Assembly: GCF_003351745.1 (NCBI RefSeq)
Contig: NZ_CP031222.1
Location: forward strand, 2,338,207 to 2,402,206
Direction of reading: 5' to 3'
From: Aquirhabdus parva
GTDB lineage: Bacteria; Pseudomonadota; Gammaproteobacteria; Pseudomonadales; Moraxellaceae
DNA length: 64,000 nucleotides
Made by a program: the position numbers and the translations under genes. Positions 45,879 to 54,928 of the stretch are shown here, piece after piece. The notes under the pieces are model-generated. The model had not been told where the DNA came from. It saw only the letters and a program-made list of their open reading frames with translations, and ran no database searches. Each line of letters begins with the position of its first letter. Within the stretch, counting starts at the first letter, position 1.

Positions 45879-46199
45879 GTTCTTGATCTAATGTCTGGGT
45901 AAATTATAGAAATATCATAGAAATATTATTTAGAACTTATAACAAATATCGCTCTGTTTCAGAGCTCAGTAAAATTGACCAAAACTTCTTTTTTTATTCT
46001 CATTATTCCCTCCTATATCTTTAGGAGGAAACTTGAATTCAACCGACTCTATTACATCAAAGTAAGTTCGGCAAGTCTTTAAAGAAAAAATGAAAGCTCA
46101 TTATTCATTCTCTGTGGTATCTCTATCATCTTCTGCAGCGACACATCCCCAATGCTTCAAACATTGGGGATTTTTATTGTCCAAACCAATCACTCTAGA
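45879..46199. other. Intergenic region between HerA-type operon and MFS gene
   Basis: 321 bases. It holds a small hairpin CCTCCTA/TAGGAGG (46009-46028), a CATCTTCTG at 46128-46136 that also occurs right after attR, and a terminator. No gene is seen. Confidence 0.5.
46145..46171. terminator. Terminator after the MFS transporter gene
   Basis: ATCCCCAATG (46145-46154) pairs with CATTGGGGAT (46162-46171), with T-rich flanks. The stem resembles that at 42661-42701. Confidence 0.78.
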
Positions 46200-47837
46200 T
46201 TAATGAATCAGCACAATCGCCTTCTGAATCGTGATCCATATGCCAACCGCCAGCGGAATACCCACAGCCAGCCATGCCAGTAAAACAACAATCGCGGGTG
46301 TCGTCGTAGCTGAGCCATCAATAGTCACGGCAGTAGAAGAAGGCTCTTGAACACGGTCATGGGCAGTTTGTCGCTCACGTGCCAACTCTTCATCCGACAT
46401 ATACTTATCTTCACTCACAGGTCGAACCATTAAATTCAGGATAAAGCCCACAGCCAACAAACCCGCCAAAATATACATGGTGATGTCATAAGAATCTGCC
46501 TTGGCGACTCCATGCGCGAGTTGGTAATCGCGAATATTGGTAATCAATAGAGTGCCCAACACACCAGCCACCGACCATGCTGTTAGCAGGCGACCATGGA
46601 TGGCACCGACCATTTGCGAGCCGAAGATATCGGCAAGATAAGCGGGAACCGTGGCAAAACCACCGCCATACATCGACAAGATAATGCAGAAGCACAGCAC
46701 AAAAAGCGCCAAATTACCGGCATGGGTGATGCTTGGAATAGCGACGTACAGCAGTACGCCGAGGGAAAGGAAAATAAAGTAGGTGACTTTGCGACCAATC
46801 ACATCAGAGAATGAGGCCCAGAAGAAACGTCCGCCAATATTGAACAAGGATAAGAGCCCTGTGAATCCAGCAGCGTACGTGGCAATTTGTTTTTTCTGAT
46901 CAGCATTTAACTCATTGATCGATAGGTTCAAGCCGATCAAATGCCCGCCAAAGACCTCCTGTAGAAGTGGCGATGCCATGGCCAGAATGCCAATGCCAGC
47001 GGACACATTTAAACAGAGTACCCCCCAAATCAGCCAAAACTGTTTGGTTTTCCATGCCACGTTGAGATGTACGTGTTTGGTCGTGGTCAGGCTCTGTTTT
47101 TTGCTACTATACTCACTCCAGCCACTGGGTTTCCAGCCGGTTGCAGGAACACGATAGCCAAAGGCACCGCCAACCATGAAGATAAAGTAGATACCAGCCA
47201 GCACTAAGAACGTTTGCCAGACTCCTACAGAAGTTGGCGTTGCAAAATGACGCATGAGAAAATCTGCGAGTGGCGCACCGATCATCGCCCCGCCGCCAAA
47301 CCCCATGATCGCCATGCCCGTCGCCATACCCCGCTTATCAGGGAACCACTTGATCAGTGTAGAGACGGGGGAGATATAACCAAGCCCCAATCCAATCCCA
47401 CCAATCACTCCCCCACCCAACCACATGAGCCAAAGTTGATGCTCATAGACGCCCAATGCAGTCAGCAATAATCCACCACACCAACAAACCGCCGCCACAA
47501 GTCCAGCTTTACGTGGACCAGCATGCTCAAGCCAGCCGCCAAACAGAAAAGCCGAAGAGCCTAGAAACACAAAAAATAAGGTATACATGATACTGAGTGT
47601 GGAGACACTCCAATCGCACGATTGGGTAAACAACTGTGTCATTAAGCCACTGCCCGTGGGGCATGCTACTGCTTTATCAATGCCAATGGCCTTGGACAAA
47701 GGTAGCCAAAAGACTGAGAAACCATATGCCATACCAATGCACAAGTGAATCGCCAGCGCCGCTGGCGGAACCAGCCAGCGGTTGAATCCGGGCTTTGCGA
47801 TGGTCCGTTCTTTTGAGAGTAACGTGTAATGATTCAA
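46200..47837 (-). CDS. MFS transporter of the oxalate/formate antiporter (OFA) family
   Basis: The 545-residue inner-membrane protein has about twelve to fourteen helices. The N-terminal NRWLVPPAALAIHLCIGMAYGFSVFWLPL and the loop IKWFPDKRGMATGMAIMGFGGG are typical of OFA-family carriers of organic anions such as oxalate, formate, lactate or pyruvate. I chose a TTG start at 47837 because AAGGAG lies six bases before it and the protein then begins MNHYTLLSKERT at the usual length; the frame extends upstream to 47924. It is monocistronic. Confidence 0.87.
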   Translation of the reverse strand: MNHYTLLSKERTIAKPGFNRWLVPPAALAIHLCIGMAYGFSVFWLPLSKAIGIDKAVACPTGSGLMTQLFTQSCDWSVSTLSIMYTLFFVFLGSSAFLFGGWLEHAGPRKAGLVAAVCWCGGLLLTALGVYEHQLWLMWLGGGVIGGIGLGLGYISPVSTLIKWFPDKRGMATGMAIMGFGGGAMIGAPLADFLMRHFATPTSVGVWQTFLVLAGIYFIFMVGGAFGYRVPATGWKPSGWSEYSSKKQSLTTTKHVHLNVAWKTKQFWLIWGVLCLNVSAGIGILAMASPLLQEVFGGHLIGLNLSINELNADQKKQIATYAAGFTGLLSLFNIGGRFFWASFSDVIGRKVTYFIFLSLGVLLYVAIPSITHAGNLALFVLCFCIILSMYGGGFATVPAYLADIFGSQMVGAIHGRLLTAWSVAGVLGTLLITNIRDYQLAHGVAKADSYDITMYILAGLLAVGFILNLMVRPVSEDKYMSDEELARERQTAHDRVQEPSSTAVTIDGSATTTPAIVVLLAWLAVGIPLAVGIWITIQKAIVLIH

Positions 47838-48101
47838 GATGAACTCCTTGTACAGGATTAAGCCGTTATTGTTTTCAATTGCCGATCCAGCAATGACGTT
47901 TATTGAAGACTGCAGATGAAACAAAGAATAGGGAGGTTGAAACAGAATTGCGTAAAAAGCGAATGACTTACTCAGAGCATGATCTGCAGATTAAGTTTAA
48001 CCATTTGGAATATAAATTACCATTTTCAGGCGATCTTTCAACCTTCAAATAGTTCGGCTTAAAATTCTATTTAAAGGCGTATAGTTATTCTCTTTTAGCT
48101 C

Positions 48102-49292
48102 TCAAATCTCCGCCACGACAAAACCATTGCGCCCTTGGCTTTTTGCTTTATATAAAGCCTGATCGACCTTTTTGATGAAATCGACAGGTCGTTGGCCCAT
48201 CTGGGGCACTGTGGAAGCCAGACCAATACTGATCGTGACTGACTTCGATATCGTACTTACAGGATGTGGAATCGCAAGATCATTGATCACCTCTAATAAT
48301 CGTTTAGCCTGAAGTATCGCCTGTGCTTCCTCAGTCATGGCAAATAATAAAAAGAACTCCTCGCCGCCATATCGCGCCACAAAATCATCACTGCGCGTCG
48401 CGATTTTTGCGATGCCGTCTGCGATTAACTTAAGGCAATAATCCCCTTCGATATGACCTAAATGATCGTTGTAGTTCTTAAAAAAATCAACATCCACCAT
48501 CATAATGGCAAGTGGCGTTTGATGTCGCATTGCACGATCCCACTCACGCTGCATGACCATATCCAGATAGCGCCGATTGGCAAGACCCGTTAGCACATCT
48601 TGATGGGACAGTACTTCCAACTGTTTGGCTTGCACCGCATTCAGCAGACCTTGTAAATAATTCTGTCGATGACGATGATCGGTAGCAAACACCAGACTCA
48701 TCCCCAAAAAACTGCTGAAGGTATAAGTGCGATGCAGAATCGTCCAATCAATTGGGTGCTTAATATAGTGCGTCACCAAGATCCCCAGTAAACCACCGGA
48801 CCACCCTGCTAACGTTGCCGTATAAAAACGCATGCCGACAAAACCATAGACGATCACGACCGCGTACATCATCGCAGCATGATAGAGAATGCTGCTTTCA
48901 CCCGAGGCGAGAACAACAGTAATGACAAAGGTAATGGCGATCGCCAGTGAGCAGCATACACAGGTATAAACATCAAACCACTGCGAGAATCGCTTAAACA
49001 GGGACAAGACCCATCCGACAAAGACGCAGCTCCCCACCCAGCTATAGAGCACAAACCAATTCCAAACTTGAGAAGCTGGCAGTAGCTGATAAATCCCTAA
49101 GGACAGAAGAACATACAGCAAAAAGATGATCACACCACGAGTACGAAACTCCCGAGCAGCCTCATTTTGGTAGTGATAGCGGTATTCTTTTTCAAGTTTG
49201 TGCGGGAAACGAAGAAAATATTTTCGGCTATGCAAGAGTTTGGTGATTTTTTCATGTTCAAGCGTTAACACATCCGTGTCATTTAATTTCAT
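48102..49292 (-). CDS. Membrane-anchored diguanylate cyclase (GGDEF)
   Basis: The 396-residue protein has about five to six N-terminal membrane helices (~55-215) followed by a GGDEF domain (~225-396). The active site is GGEEF in RYGGEEFFLLF (~310), the substrate-binding DVDFFKNYNDHLGH is intact, and the product-inhibition I-site RxxD (RSDD) stands five residues before it. It should therefore make cyclic di-GMP from two GTP and be feedback inhibited. The multi-helix input domain senses an unknown signal. Confidence 0.92.
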   Translation of the reverse strand: MKLNDTDVLTLEHEKITKLLHSRKYFLRFPHKLEKEYRYHYQNEAAREFRTRGVIIFLLYVLLSLGIYQLLPASQVWNWFVLYSWVGSCVFVGWVLSLFKRFSQWFDVYTCVCCSLAIAITFVITVVLASGESSILYHAAMMYAVVIVYGFVGMRFYTATLAGWSGGLLGILVTHYIKHPIDWTILHRTYTFSSFLGMSLVFATDHRHRQNYLQGLLNAVQAKQLEVLSHQDVLTGLANRRYLDMVMQREWDRAMRHQTPLAIMMVDVDFFKNYNDHLGHIEGDYCLKLIADGIAKIATRSDDFVARYGGEEFFLLFAMTEEAQAILQAKRLLEVINDLAIPHPVSTISKSVTISIGLASTVPQMGQRPVDFIKKVDQALYKAKSQGRNGFVVAEI

Positions 49293-49539
49293 GCCTTAGA
49301 TCCTTGCGGCGAGGCGCCGCGTGTTTCTTATTATTTATTGGATGTTACTGTTTTGATTGTATTGCGTCTGAAGCTGAACTATGCCTCATTTTTCTAATGA
49401 TGTTTCTACTCTTTTGTATCGTTTTATATCATAGCGAGCACTGATCTGATTTCCATTTTTTGCATTGTCTACTGATCACTTACGCCAATGCTGCAACGAA
49501 CTCCCTCATGTTAGTCTTAAATTCTCAGACCATTAAATA

Positions 49540-49560
49540 ACGTCGTTATATTAACAACGT
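49540..49560. promoter_or_regulatory. Imperfect palindrome upstream of the SDR gene
   Basis: ACGTCGTTA (49540-49548) mirrors TAACAACGT (49552-49560) with one mismatch, 18 bases before the start codon. It looks like a repressor (for example TetR-type) operator. Confidence 0.45.
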
Positions 49561-49577
49561 CAATTCGGGAATATTGC

Positions 49578-50441
49578 ATGAAAAAGCTTGACCTCAAAGA
49601 CAAGGTAATTCTGATTACAGGGGCGTCTGGGGGAATTGGTAAAGCCGTCGCTGAAGGATTTTATAAATGTGGCGCGAAACTGGTATTAACGGATTTGTCT
49701 TTGGAAGCGCTGAATACCACTTTTGCTGAAATGGATCACAGTCGCGTTTTCATCGCAACGCTAAATGTGGTCAACATGGCCGAAACCAAAGCAGTTGTGG
49801 CAGAAGCCATCAAACGATTTGGTCGAATTGACGTGGCATTTGCTAATGCTGGAATTGGCGCAAAGACGCCTACCACGATGCTCGCTATTACGGATGACGA
49901 GTTTCAGCAAATTGTCAATGTAGACCTGTTCGGGGTTTGGAATACCATCAAAGCCACATTACCGCATATCATTGATGCTCAAGGACATATCCTTATTACT
50001 GCCTCTATTTATGCTTTCGTGAATGGCATGGCGAATGCGCCCTATGCGGCCTCAAAAGCAGCGGTTGAATCATTGGGCAGAGCTTTGCGCACCGAACTGG
50101 CTGGAACTGGCGCAACCGCTGGGGTCTTGTATCCGGGCTGGGTGGAGACGCCGATTGCAAAAGTTGCTTTTGGAGGACATCAAGAAGCGACCACACTTGT
50201 TAAGCATGCCATGCCCGGTCCTTTTGGTCGTGCGGTTCAACCTTCTGTAATCGCTGATGCCGTCATCGCAGGGGTTGAATCTAGAGCATCGCGTATCATT
50301 GCACCGAAGCGATGGATCCCTATGTCACTCCTGCGCGGCTTATTAAATGCAACCAGCGATGCCTTGCTTGATCGCGATCGTAAAGTTCATCAGCTCATTC
50401 GATCGCTTGAAAAACGGGCAATCGCTAAACACCTAGACTAA
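49578..50441 (+). CDS. Short-chain dehydrogenase/reductase with C-terminal extension
   Basis: The 287-residue protein has the classical SDR set: TGASGGIG cofactor loop (~17-24), NAG (~91), catalytic Ser in ITASIYAF and YxxxK in YAASKAA (Tyr ~155). A ~50-residue tail (RIIAPKRWIPMSLLRGLLNA) is typical of the subgroup annotated as SDR oxidoreductases acting on lipids or hydrophobic alcohols. It is alone, with an operator-like dyad before it and a terminator after it. Confidence 0.88.
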   Translation: MKKLDLKDKVILITGASGGIGKAVAEGFYKCGAKLVLTDLSLEALNTTFAEMDHSRVFIATLNVVNMAETKAVVAEAIKRFGRIDVAFANAGIGAKTPTTMLAITDDEFQQIVNVDLFGVWNTIKATLPHIIDAQGHILITASIYAFVNGMANAPYAASKAAVESLGRALRTELAGTGATAGVLYPGWVETPIAKVAFGGHQEATTLVKHAMPGPFGRAVQPSVIADAVIAGVESRASRIIAPKRWIPMSLLRGLLNATSDALLDRDRKVHQLIRSLEKRAIAKHLD

Positions 50442-50500
50442 TCTAAACAGGGCGATCGATCCCGTTGAATTGGTGCTCTTTTTTCCAAAAGAAATGCTAG

Positions 50501-50530
50501 TCCCCATGTTTTTAATTATGGGGATTTTTT
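50501..50530 (+). terminator. Terminator after the SDR gene
   Basis: TCCCCAT (50501-50507) pairs with ATGGGGA (50518-50524), followed by six T. Confidence 0.85.
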
Positions 50531-50697
50531 ATGGTCTTCAATTATTCAAATTTCACGATGACGCCCCATCTGCCCGTCATGACATTTGGTCATATAACTC
50601 AATAAGGTTTTGTTTTTTTAGTATAGTATGCGCATAAAATTTGCGTAAGTAATGATTACCACGCCTGATTTTTCAATTTTTAAACCCGGGGAATTCA

Positions 50698-51186
50698 ATG
50701 TTAAAAAAAGCTTTTGCTTTACTAGTTATCTCTGCTGCGCTATCTGTAGCCGCACCTGCTCAAGCTAAATCCAACTATAGCCTGCAACACATCTATACCC
50801 AATGCGGTATTGGCGGCTTGATATTCGGAAAAATCAGCCCTGTTCTTGCAGTCATTTCGAACGTGACTTGGGACTTGGGTACAACAGCAGCACTTTCAGA
50901 CTCACTGTCCCCAAACCTTTGTGGCGGTCAAATCGTTGCCAGAGCCGTGTTCATTAAAGAAAACTTTCCATCCATTGAACAAGATCTGGCAAGTGGTCGC
51001 GGCGAACATTTAACCGCGCTAAACGGCTTGATGGCATGTCCAGCAGCGAATAGCCATATTCGTGATGACTATGCACACTACACGCTAAGCCCAGCTTATC
51101 AGCAAGGAAAGACCACTGAGAACAGCGAAGAGTTATTCCAGATTGTGAATGACAATATGGAAGCAGCTCATTGCTCAATCGCTTAA
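50698..51186 (+). CDS. DUF3015-family exported protein
   Basis: The 162-residue protein has a signal peptide ending APAQA|K. The mature part has CGIGGLIFG, NVTWDLGTTAALSD and NLCGGQ, a pattern of the DUF3015 family, with paired cysteines. The family is found in gammaproteobacteria, often beside DUF4105 genes as here; its function is unknown. The gene for the DUF4105 protein starts 15 bases downstream, so they form an operon. Confidence 0.82.
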   Translation: MLKKAFALLVISAALSVAAPAQAKSNYSLQHIYTQCGIGGLIFGKISPVLAVISNVTWDLGTTAALSDSLSPNLCGGQIVARAVFIKENFPSIEQDLASGRGEHLTALNGLMACPAANSHIRDDYAHYTLSPAYQQGKTTENSEELFQIVNDNMEAAHCSIA

Positions 51187-51201
51187 AGTCTTTCACACAG
51201 A

Positions 51202-53001
51202 ATGCTAACTAAATCATATGCCATATCTTTTTACGTTAGCATTCTGCTGTGCTGTTTACCGCAAGCCCATGCAACAGAACCCGTAGCGAGTATACAAAAG
51301 CTTCAACAAGAAGCCCGCGATCGGCATTTAGCCGACGCCCCGATCTGGCAGAAGCTGATTTTGTTTAGACAGCATGCCGAAATCACATCTCCAAACTTTT
51401 ATTTCAGTGATTTGGCCGCAGCACACCTCAAACAGATCACCCCACAACAGGAGTTAGAAGCAACAATCGAAGCGCTACATGATGACCCAAAACTCATCTG
51501 CCAATACCCTGCACGCTATTATTGGTTAAGCCATCAATTAAGGGGGATGCCTTCTACGGCTTTAGACAGCTGTAAAAATCTGCCTAACCCAGAGCAAGAC
51601 ATCCGACTATTATTAGTCAGCGGCTATTTAAAAAATCCAGTCTCTACATTTGGACATGTTCTTATCACCATCGGTGGACAGGATGAGCGGCAAAATCTAT
51701 TAGACAGTGCCTATAACTACGGCGCACAAATACCCAATCACGAAAGCAGTATGAACTATATCGTTAAAGGCTTATTCGGCTTTTATCATGCACGTTTTGC
51801 AAATAGTCAATATTTTAAGCAGGATGTGGTTTACGCTAAGACTGAGCAGCGGGATATCTGGGCCTACACTTTAAATCTCACAGCTGAACAAAAAGCGCTG
51901 TTGATTTATCACTTGGCAGAGATCCAGTCTCACTCGATAGACTATTATTTTATTAAGCAAAACTGCGCGTATCGTTCAGGCGAGCTGTTAGAACTAATTG
52001 CGGATATTCAAATCACCAACCGCATTACGCCTTGGTATGCACCGGAGTATATCTTTGATCAGATTGAGGAATATCGACACCTTCATCCTGATTTTATTAA
52101 AAGTGTGGAGTACCTGCCCTCCGATCAAAATAAGTTATATTTTACTTTCTCTAAAATGCCAAAACGGTATCAAGATGAAATTAATAACTATATCAAAACA
52201 GGTGAACTTCATCATATCGAACAGTTTGACATTCCAGATCAAGAAAAAATATTAGAATTTTTAATTGCTTATCTGAATTTAAAACAAATTGAAAAGAACA
52301 AAAAAGAGTATGACACGCAGAAAAAACAATTGGTCAGAATGCGCATTCAGCTTCCGATTGGTGAGGATGAGCAAGAGATGATACCCTCTCGTGCCTCTCC
52401 GGCTCTGGGTGAGAAGCCCAGTAAACTCGCACTGGGTCTAGGCGGTGATCAGGGATATCTGAACTTCATCGTGTTTAATAAAGATATGCTCAGTGCAAAT
52501 AGTAATTTGCATGACGAGTTCAAAATATTAGATTTTTCTTGGAGATATCAGCAGCAAGAGCTCAAGCTACAGACAGCCGATTTCATTCATATTTTAAAGA
52601 TTGAAGATCTGAGTCAAAAGCTGGCAGGAGAAAAAAAACTGTCATGGGAGCTCGCTGTCGGTGCCAAGCCTGATATCTATACGGGAGAGTTACATCGCCC
52701 TTATACCCGTGGCAGCCTAGGTGTCGGTTATGACTTTGCTCCGCACTGGGTCGGATATAGCTTACTGGGCGCGGAGCTCAATGACAGTCCTGACAAGTTA
52801 GATGCCGTCAGTGAAACGGCTGTGGTCTATCAGCAAGAGCCCTTTGCTGTGAAGCTTAGTCAAACTTTTCAGCAACGACGAGACCATGCTTTAGCGCATG
52901 AGACGCGCTTTGAGCTGCGATATCGGGTAGCAAAGAATATGGACTTCAAACTACAGCTTTCTAATCGCGATAATAATCTGGCCTATCAGTATTATTGGTA
53001 A
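51202..53001 (+). CDS. DUF4105 / Lnb-like periplasmic protein
   Basis: The 599-residue protein has a signal peptide (ending HA|TE near 25) and the DUF4105 (Lnb N-terminal) domain: His ~152 in STFGHVLITIGG and Cys ~255 in FIKQNCAYRSGELLEL. These two residues are the catalytic pair in the Lnb lipoprotein N-acyltransferases of Gram-positives, which act as Cys acyltransferases. The C-terminal ~200 residues look beta-rich and may be a small barrel. Whether this gammaproteobacterial member acylates lipoproteins is unknown; Lnt would normally do that. Confidence 0.8.
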   Translation: MLTKSYAISFYVSILLCCLPQAHATEPVASIQKLQQEARDRHLADAPIWQKLILFRQHAEITSPNFYFSDLAAAHLKQITPQQELEATIEALHDDPKLICQYPARYYWLSHQLRGMPSTALDSCKNLPNPEQDIRLLLVSGYLKNPVSTFGHVLITIGGQDERQNLLDSAYNYGAQIPNHESSMNYIVKGLFGFYHARFANSQYFKQDVVYAKTEQRDIWAYTLNLTAEQKALLIYHLAEIQSHSIDYYFIKQNCAYRSGELLELIADIQITNRITPWYAPEYIFDQIEEYRHLHPDFIKSVEYLPSDQNKLYFTFSKMPKRYQDEINNYIKTGELHHIEQFDIPDQEKILEFLIAYLNLKQIEKNKKEYDTQKKQLVRMRIQLPIGEDEQEMIPSRASPALGEKPSKLALGLGGDQGYLNFIVFNKDMLSANSNLHDEFKILDFSWRYQQQELKLQTADFIHILKIEDLSQKLAGEKKLSWELAVGAKPDIYTGELHRPYTRGSLGVGYDFAPHWVGYSLLGAELNDSPDKLDAVSETAVVYQQEPFAVKLSQTFQQRRDHALAHETRFELRYRVAKNMDFKLQLSNRDNNLAYQYYW

Positions 53002-53030
53002 GACTCTAAAAAATTAGGTTTAAGCTTGAC

Positions 53031-53747
53031 TTAACTACCACCCATTCGCTCTACCACATAATCCGCAGGATAATTCTCTCCGACCGAATACGCAGCAATC
53101 TTACTCAAGTGACTATAAGGTAAGTTTGTTTCTACATGCCATTGGTCAAAACAACTTTGGATACGCTTTAAATCTTTTTGGCTGCTGGGCTCATCCGCGA
53201 TATCAAGTCCCGCATGCTGTAATGCCAGTATCACATCACGACTCAGCAGATACATATCCTTGCCCATACGACGTAAAAAATAACGCCCCGTCATGCCACC
53301 TAAACGGCTGCCATGCTTTTTCAAATATTGCAGCAAGCCTAATTGATCCTGTTCATCCCAATTGGCAAAGAAATTAGCAGCACTGCCATGTTCCTCAGCA
53401 AGCTCTCGCAAAAAGACGGCATTCTTATAGACAGCTTCAATCTTTTGCCAATTACGCACAACTCTCGTATCGAACAGATAAGCATCCCAGACGGTATCGG
53501 GTAAGAGCGCTAATTTTTCCACATCAAAACCCAGAAAAGCTTCCTCAAACTGCGGCCATTTATTCTCGATCACTTGCCAATTAAATCCGGCTTGATTAAT
53601 GCCTTTAGCAATCATTGAAAGATAGCAAGAGTCTGGTATTGCCGCGAGCTCATCACGGCTTAACACAACAGGCAATAGCTGATTCAATGCTTCGACGCCA
53701 CCTTTGCGATCCAGTGCACGTTCATAGATTTTACTAAATGCTTGCAT
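53031..53747 (-). CDS. DNA-3-methyladenine glycosylase I family-like protein
   Basis: The 238-residue protein resembles the Tag/HhH-GPD group: FSKIYERALDRKGG, then CYLSMIAKGINQAGFNWQVIENKWPQFEEAF (here in two parts), and a C-terminal helical bundle. It lacks the N-terminal RCxW zinc segment of true Tag, so catalysis is not certain and a divergent subgroup is likely. True Tag removes 3-methyladenine from DNA. ATG 53747 was chosen because GGAG is seven bases upstream. It converges on the DUF4105 gene. Confidence 0.72.
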   Translation of the reverse strand: MQAFSKIYERALDRKGGVEALNQLLPVVLSRDELAAIPDSCYLSMIAKGINQAGFNWQVIENKWPQFEEAFLGFDVEKLALLPDTVWDAYLFDTRVVRNWQKIEAVYKNAVFLRELAEEHGSAANFFANWDEQDQLGLLQYLKKHGSRLGGMTGRYFLRRMGKDMYLLSRDVILALQHAGLDIADEPSSQKDLKRIQSCFDQWHVETNLPYSHLSKIAAYSVGENYPADYVVERMGGS

Positions 53748-53858
53748 GAGTGTACTCCACAAGAACAAACGCTTTATTTAAATACGCGGGATGACTTAAC
53801 ACTTTCCCGATCCGTAGCTTTAAGGATAGTTTTATTAAATTGAGTGCGAAGAAGAATC

Positions 53859-54812
53859 TCATACCTCACTACTGCCTGCAATCTCATCGACTTTCTTTTC
53901 TTCTTTCTGATCAAACAGCCCCATCAACTCCCCTCTTAACCACTGATTCGCCGGATCGGCTTGCCGCTGTTGGTGCCAATACAGATGCAGCTCAATGCCG
54001 GGCAGAGATAATGGGAGCGGTAGGATGACATTCCCCAGCGCAGTATTCATGGTCATGGCTTGATGCAGGGGCATCGTCAGCAACAGATCACTCTGAGCAA
54101 CCAAGCGACAAGCCGCCTCGTAATATTGGCAACGCACCACCACCTGACGCTCAATGCCTAAACGTGATAGAGCAATATCTTCAACCGACTTGCCTGAACG
54201 GCGTGAAGACACCGTGATATGACGCGCTGCCAAATATGCACCAGCATCAAGCTCACGCGGCTGTCGACTCACCACCGCAAACTCATCCTTGAGTAAGGAC
54301 ACATGACAAATATCAGGCGACGTTGGCTGCGCAACATCAATCGCAAAATCAATACGACCTGCCACAAGATCTGCACGTAAGTTCTCACGGTCTAGGCGGA
54401 TACTGGAAAGCTCAAGATTGGGGATTTTGGCGTGCAGTGCTTGGGTGATGACCGGCAGAATGCTGGGTTCTAACTTGTCATTCATGGCCAGTGTGATATG
54501 GCTTATATCACGTGCGGGTTCAAAGCTTTGATTGCGCAGTACTGCTTGACGAAAGAGGGCTAATGCCTCTTTGACATCTGGCCAGAGGCGATCAGCAAGC
54601 GGTGTTGGCACCACCCCTTGCCCTTCCCGCACAAACAAAGGATCACCGAGGCTGACACGTAATCGCCCGACAGCATGACTGACTGCCGACTGACTTAAAG
54701 ACAATATTTCAGCGGCATGGGTCAGATTACGTTCACGATAGACCGTATCAAAGACGCGGAACAAATTGAGGTCCAGACGATCTAATCGATTTAATTCATT
54801 AATTTCATGCAT
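53859..54812 (-). CDS. LysR-family regulator of the adjacent acyl-CoA operon
   Basis: The 317-residue protein has a LysR HTH (LNLFRVFDTVYRERNLTHAAEILSLSQSAVSHAVGRLR, given in two parts here) and a NodD/PnbR-type effector domain. ATG 54812 was chosen for family length; the frame is open to 54854. It is transcribed away from the six-gene operon that starts at 54929, with 116 bases between, so it is the obvious regulator. The effector is probably an acyl-CoA or hydroxy acid intermediate. Confidence 0.9.
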   Translation of the reverse strand: MHEINELNRLDRLDLNLFRVFDTVYRERNLTHAAEILSLSQSAVSHAVGRLRVSLGDPLFVREGQGVVPTPLADRLWPDVKEALALFRQAVLRNQSFEPARDISHITLAMNDKLEPSILPVITQALHAKIPNLELSSIRLDRENLRADLVAGRIDFAIDVAQPTSPDICHVSLLKDEFAVVSRQPRELDAGAYLAARHITVSSRRSGKSVEDIALSRLGIERQVVVRCQYYEAACRLVAQSDLLLTMPLHQAMTMNTALGNVILPLPLSLPGIELHLYWHQQRQADPANQWLRGELMGLFDQKEEKKVDEIAGSSEV

Positions 54813-54928
54813 GACATACCATGAGAAATGATCATTTTCTACATCGTACGACAAACCTTAAGATACGGATATGCCTTCAGCGTGATAAATAACAAAGACG
54901 CATCATAAAATTTCCAAGGAGAGTATCC

